DNA of 45,961 nt from Perkinsus chesapeaki. Its lineage: Eukaryota; Perkinsozoa; Perkinsida; Perkinsidae. The notes beneath the pieces are model-generated. The model was not told the DNA's origin, did not search any database, and was given only the letters and a program-made list of their open reading frames with translations. The stretch spans positions 1-45,961 of the forward strand of contig JAAPAO010000260.1 of the NCBI GenBank assembly GCA_013115145.1. The letters are read 5' to 3'. Positions 41,558-45,961 of this stretch are shown in pieces. The position numbers and the translations under genes were made by a program. Numbering within the stretch: the stretch's first letter is position 1; every line of letters begins with the position of its first letter.

Positions 41558-42007
41558 TTTGTCTCATTATTACAAAGTAGTCTTCAAGGTGGTCTCGTTC
41601 AACTATCTGTTCCCAGCACAAACCCACAGCGGGAGTGATGTCTCAGACCAGACTGGCTTCCAGTTCAAGCGTTATGTTAAAGTATAGAGATGGCAAACGG
41701 GCAGCATTCATACCCTATCTTAATGATGACATGTCCCACTAGTAGTGTTATTGTATTACTGGCTTTGAGTTCTCCAGGAAGGTGGTGCTATTAGGGCTGT
41801 ATAGGGCCGTAGGGGGGCATCCAGAGCAATTTTAGGCCTATGGGCAGCACTTGAAGGGCGTTGAAGGGTGCTGATATATGCCTCATTATGATGATTGTAT
41901 ATCTGGTAGTATAATATATAGGATGTATTGGTGAAAGTAGGAGTGATAGGAAGGGGCATCACTTCGTAGTAGATTGGTGGTTGTTGAATTCCTGTAGTTG
42001 ACTTTGT
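41558..42007. other. intergenic, no gene seen
   Basis: 450 bp; open frames on the minus strand here are shadows. It should hold the promoter of the F-box gene. Confidence 0.4.
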
Positions 42008-43909
42008 ATGCGGTTGCTGCTGTCCAACAGCGCTGCTATCCCTCCACCTACCACCACGACTACTAGGGATGTATTGATAGGCAATCTTATGGACGTTGTG
42101 TCCGCATTGCCTGATTCTAGTATATCTGGGCTTCTGCAAAGAGGAAGGGAGTTGGTGATAGGAGAGGAGTGGAGGGGTGTGAACTGCATGGATCGGCTGC
42201 CATCGGAGGTCATCTACAAGATAGGGCTTTGTTTGGGCTTTCGCTCTCTCAGTGCTATGGCACAGACCTCCAGGTAAGTTAGTATCTCTTTATTGCTCTA
42301 ACTAATGCGCTCTCTAGAAGTCTTTGCGGGCTTATAATACCTGATTTCCAGTGTATGCTTCCTCAGGCGGGTGTGCAGAATCCTTGGTCCGGTCTGGCGT
42401 GAGACTGGCCTCCTCCTCTTCGATGGCTTTGCTATTGATGGTGAAGTTTTCGATGACCCCAGTCTCGAACTCTTCCAAACCTCCCTGTCTTACACCGTGG
42501 ACCAACAGAAGGATGCTCACCGGTTCTGGCCGATACGGTGCGGTCAGTTTATGGCAGCCATTGCCTTTGAGGAAGTAGGCTACACCTCACGCGTGCCTGG
42601 CCCTAGTGCATATCTCAGTGTCCCTATCTGGCTCTACGGGATGGCATACCGTCATCGGTCCAACTTCGTGGTTCGGAGGTCATCGATGTGACAGCGGAGT
42701 CTCTGGAGGACGCATCACCATCTCAACATCTCAGTGTGGAGTCATGCTCCTTTACTTGCCCGAGCAAGTTCGAGGTAAGTGATGATTGCTTTAGGTGGTG
42801 CTTAGTTGGAGAGGTTATTAGATACCAACAAGCCATCCAAGAGGTATATACCTGGAGTATCTAGTGGACCTACACTTCAGTCCAAGCGCTACTAGAGCTG
42901 TGATTGGGGTAACTACTACTCGCAGCAGCAACTGTTACTATGTATTATACCTATCCGTGTCATATCATATATACTGGGGCTGGCTGAATACTTTACCGTA
43001 GCTGTGTTGTGTCCTCAGTAGTACTGACTCAGTACTCTACCAAAACACTTCCCCCAAAGGTTTCCAAGTCGCTTCGACAGCTTCGTACCGTTGCTGCTAT
43101 ATATTACAGCAACTATTACTGTTATTGTTTAATTGTTGCTATAAATCATGCCCTCTGTGGTAGGTGATAGATGGCTCTCATAAATCGACAAGTCCGTTGT
43201 CCGTCCTATCATCCACGACTACTGCTGCCACAACGATGGCAGCCAGTCCAACCCCCAGCGGCAAGTTCCTCGACGACACCTTCTTAGCTACCCGTACCTC
43301 CAAGCTGGAGACCTGCGACTTCGCCTTGGAGACCGATCCCTCCATGTGGGCTGTGGCTTTCGGACCACTTTCGGCTGTAGGATATCCAACACCTTCCGAC
43401 AGCTATTGCAGCTTAGGTGCTTTCCTCCCGAGGCAGGTATTTCGATCAGTTCGACACTTACACAGTAAGCGCACAATCTCGATAGTAGCTAACAGGCGTT
43501 GACAGGTGGCCGGTGCAGAGGACCCTTCCGAGAACAAAGAACTCTTGAGAGACTGTCTGGAGTCGGCCTTGCTCGATGTGGTGTCAGTGAGAGTCGGCAT
43601 CTATCTCGAGCAGGGCAAGGTGGCATTCTTCCGCCGGGTAGACTCCGTGGGCCACTCTAGCAGTATGTTACCCGGGGACAGGTGGGAGGCTTGTTGTCTC
43701 TGGCTTCCGCCGATAACTATTGTTTCAGCTCTTCGTATGATTGTACTGGTTTTATTTATCAAACCAGGGAAGATCAGCCCTTCTTAAGACCGGCGTTGAT
43801 GTGCTGTAACGTTAATGGTGACTATGACTTTGTTCGAACTGAGCTCACGGCTGTCTGTAAGTCGGCAGGCCTCACCACATTGCACGCCCTCGGTTGTAGA
43901 AGTAGTTGA
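42008..43909 (+). CDS. F-box protein with SPRY-like C-terminal half
   Basis: F-box proteins recruit substrates to SCF ubiquitin ligases through Skp1. Exon 1 (42008-42273) ends with the F-box-like MDRLPSEVIYKIGLCLGFRS (about residues 61-80). After a 78-nt intron, exon 2 (from 42352) reads RRVCRILGPVWRETGLLLFD, then SLSYTVDQQKDAHRFWPIRC. Further exons: about 43174-43437 (FLDDTFLATRTSKLETCDFA, MWAVAFG), 43505-43679 (VRVGIYLEQGKVAFFRR, a SPRY-like strand pair), and 43730-43909 (LRPALMCCNVNGDYDFVRTE). Exon limits between 42640 and 43170 are unclear. A strong GTAAGT donor at 43858 suggests the gene continues beyond 43909. The domain order recalls FBXO45-like proteins. Confidence 0.5.
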
Positions 43910-44137
43910 AAAACTGTCTTGGCTTGATGGGAACACTCGCCATCAGATAGGACTCCGCGGCATCATATATATATTAGTACACCATATCGTTATTATTAGA
44001 TATATTCATATTATTGACTAGTTATCGATTTATAAAGATATGGTATTACTAACCTATATAGTACTTAACGTTTATTAATATATGTAACCAGGCATACCTG
44101 TATCACTCTTGGTCGAATTCCTCTATCACTCGATAAG

Positions 44138-44654
44138 GGCATTCGCTCATTCTTGGTCCTACTGCTGTTGTCCCAGGTAATAAGCCTCCCTACCCTCCTC
44201 ATGATAACATCGATGCTTTGGACTTCCCAAACAACTGGGAGTATTTCGCCCAGCCAGCCCGGGATGTCGTCCTAGACCATTCAGACGGCCTCCGACTCCA
44301 CCGAGCTCCGACAGGCCTCGAGAGCTTGGATGACATCAGCGAGGTTCTTCGTGTTGCCGACGAGGATGAGATGAGTCTCATCGGGACACCAGAGTCGGGA
44401 AGTCCCCGGGATGGAGCCCTGCCGGCGCCGCGGTGGGTATCTCTTTCCAGCGATACTGAATACGAGGAGGAAACGTAAGCCTTTTGCCGCCGGCTCGCTT
44501 GACCATAGTGGACCTCCTCAGTCCCGTAATACAGCGCAACGTTCGTGGGAGGGCGTCGTCGGCCACTTCGCCGCGGAGCTCTCCACTTGCCTATCACAGA
44601 GACTTCGACGATAACGATTCTGAGTTTGGCGATTTCGTGGCGTCGATGGCATGA
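44138..44654 (+). CDS. C-terminal exons of an acidic protein, possibly same gene as the F-box protein
   Basis: An open frame from an acceptor near 44137 reads HSLILGPTAVVPGNKPPYPP, then DFPNNWEYFAQPARDVVLDH and acidic, Ser-rich sequence to 44475. A 47-nt intron (44476-44522) leads to a last exon ending DDNDSEFGDFVASMA at 44654. The DDNDSEFGDF end recalls acidic-aromatic adaptor-binding motifs. It may be the continuation of the upstream gene through a long AT-rich intron (43975-44137), or a separate gene whose start I missed. Confidence 0.45.
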
Positions 44655-45326
44655 TGAGTATTGCACCCGAGTTCGATCCTCGGTTCCTGCGTTTGCAGCA
44701 TCCTCGAACAGGGTTTGCGTGTTCCAACGTAAATCTGCCATCTGTGAGCGGCGGCAGTAGTTGTTGTAAGATATCAGCCCTCCCTCCGTTTCTCAAGAAG
44801 TCGTGGCTGAGGTAATCAGGCCTTCAGCCGTTATATACATTTACCCGCTATTTATCCAACTTATAACATCATCGACAACAAGAAGACGACGACCTTTTCA
44901 TTTACCTATTATGCCTTTAGTTCATCTTAATACTATCCCACTAGGAGACTCGGATTCTCTGGACTGAGGTTGGTTAATCAATGAGTATCCTAGCTTCATC
45001 CTTGCATGATCCAGTATCAGCGCATACGTATCATTGATACGTATGCGCTCAAAGCTACGGGGAGCAGTGTTGCACGTAAATTTTACAACTGGTCTGTAGG
45101 GCTCGAATCGGTGTGCAGCTTGAACGCCGCTGAATACTCCCTCTAATAGCCCAACAGGGTAGAGCTCCTATGAGGGGCAGTTAAGTTGGAGTCCCATCCT
45201 TCTATACACTGGGTGGCATCTGTATAGAACTAGCAAGGCTCATACCGCTCTCTCCGAGATTATGCTTGAATAGCTAAATGAGGCAGCAGCAGTCCTCAGA
45301 ACTCACCTTATACAGTTCATTGTCTC
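44655..45326. other. intergenic with palindrome
   Basis: About 670 bp without a supported gene. It contains a B-box-like GAGTTCGATCCTCGG at 44667-44681 just after the stop codon, and the 31-bp palindrome at 45019-45049. Confidence 0.45.
45019..45049. repeat. 31-bp perfect palindrome
   Basis: Arms AGCGCATACGTATCA (45019-45033) and TGATACGTATGCGCT (45035-45049) are exact reverse complements around a single T, the same one-base-centre design as the palindrome at 3002-3042. Confidence 0.95.
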
Positions 45327-45961
45327 ATGTCAAGGCACCATCGATCCTTGAGTGCCGGCAATCCACCCTCTGCCCACCTGAGTAGCGTATCTTCTACGCC
45401 GCCACGGTTGTCTTACTGTATAACACCTCGTATACACCCTGCCACTGGGCAGCTGTACTTCCCTACGGGGCTGGACCACTTTGGCCCTCATGAAGTAGTG
45501 GTACCGGATGAATTCCCCTTAAGAGAATATAGGGAAATGAAGAGGCAAAGAGAAGGTGGGTGGAGTTGGGTCCTCGTAGGGTTGCGTCACCAGTGAGTTG
45601 TTCGATATTACGCTGAAGTGGTAGCTAACTGGATGGCTGTTAGAGTCTCCAAAACTAGTGTTGTTGGCCGTTGCATATCGCTACCATTCTATCCACAATA
45701 GGCGGGACCTGCCAGCATCTAGCGGGCATTTCCAGATGACACCACTAATGTGTCGAGGCATTGTTATCAAAGACGTTCAGGATCTACTCGATGTATCGTT
45801 TTTGTTGCTACTGTATCATAGATATCAACTGAATGATGATGCTGCTGCTGATCGTTTTGTACTGTATTTCTGTTTATAGTAAATCTACTGTCGTCGGCAT
45901 CGCCGGCGAACCCGAAATCCCCCATTGACGAACTTGACATGAGGCGGAATATGGATAAGAT
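45327..45961 (+). CDS. hypothetical protein, 5' part, cut by window end
   Basis: Starts MSRHHRSLSAGNPPSAHLSS, followed by RIHPATGQLYFPTGLDHFGP and PDEFPLREYREMKRQRE. The frame is open to 45596, but a GTGGGT donor at 45556 may end exon 1. A later open stretch (about 45730-45810, MTPLMCRGIVIKDVQDLLD) may be another exon. No family is recognised. The gene runs off the window. Confidence 0.45.

Noticed and set aside
44630-44640. A further TTCGTGGCG motif
   Set aside because: It lies in a coding exon (GDFVASMA end of the protein), so it is not counted as an intronic copy.

Overview
This is eukaryotic nuclear DNA from an intron-rich protist. No organism is named and no search was run. The very short GT-AG introns (mostly 39-56 nt), the flagellate-type gene set, tandem small secreted-protein genes with no family I recognise, and the overall gene style fit an alveolate. 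My best guess from memory is a perkinsozoan (Perkinsus-like); treat that as inference. Most real genes are broken into short exons, so I rebuilt gene models by joining exons by hand. The protein match, the splice sites and the reading phase had to agree.

Layout. 1-2.85 kb: two minus-strand genes of unknown function. 2.85-9.5 kb: gene-poor DNA with palindromes and GGAAATTTCC-rich repeats, and a tandem duplication carrying two paralogous small secreted proteins (5539-5913 and 7594-7974). 9.5-12.65 kb, minus: a DHHC protein S-acyltransferase. 13.1-24.0 kb, plus: four recognisable genes in a row, namely an N2227-family carnosine N-methyltransferase, EMC10 (ER membrane complex), a short-chain dehydrogenase/reductase of the SDR16C type, and S-formylglutathione hydrolase. 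25.4-27.8 kb: two unknown genes. 28.3-36.5 kb, plus: a NUP43-like beta-propeller, a small membrane protein, a small basic protein, a DUF2062-like membrane protein, a large helical-repeat-like protein and another small membrane protein. 36.7-38.2 kb, minus: HSBP1 and a small unknown gene. 38.3-44.7 kb, plus: an AAMP/Sqt1-type WD40 protein, a possible axonemal LGNW-motif protein and an F-box/SPRY-like protein. The last 0.6 kb starts another gene.

The genes are ordinary housekeeping functions (lipid modification, ER membrane insertion, formaldehyde detoxification, nuclear pore, ribosome assembly, heat-shock regulation) and do not form an obvious pathway. The most unusual signal is inside the introns. 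At least seven short introns, in six unrelated genes and in both orientations, carry the same tRNA 5'-half-like motif (core TTCGTGGCG or a one-base variant). Several others carry tRNA T-arm/B-box-like motifs (GGTTCGAATCC type). This looks like recurrent intron gain or intron colonisation by tRNA-derived pieces. Two of three minisatellites also sit inside introns.
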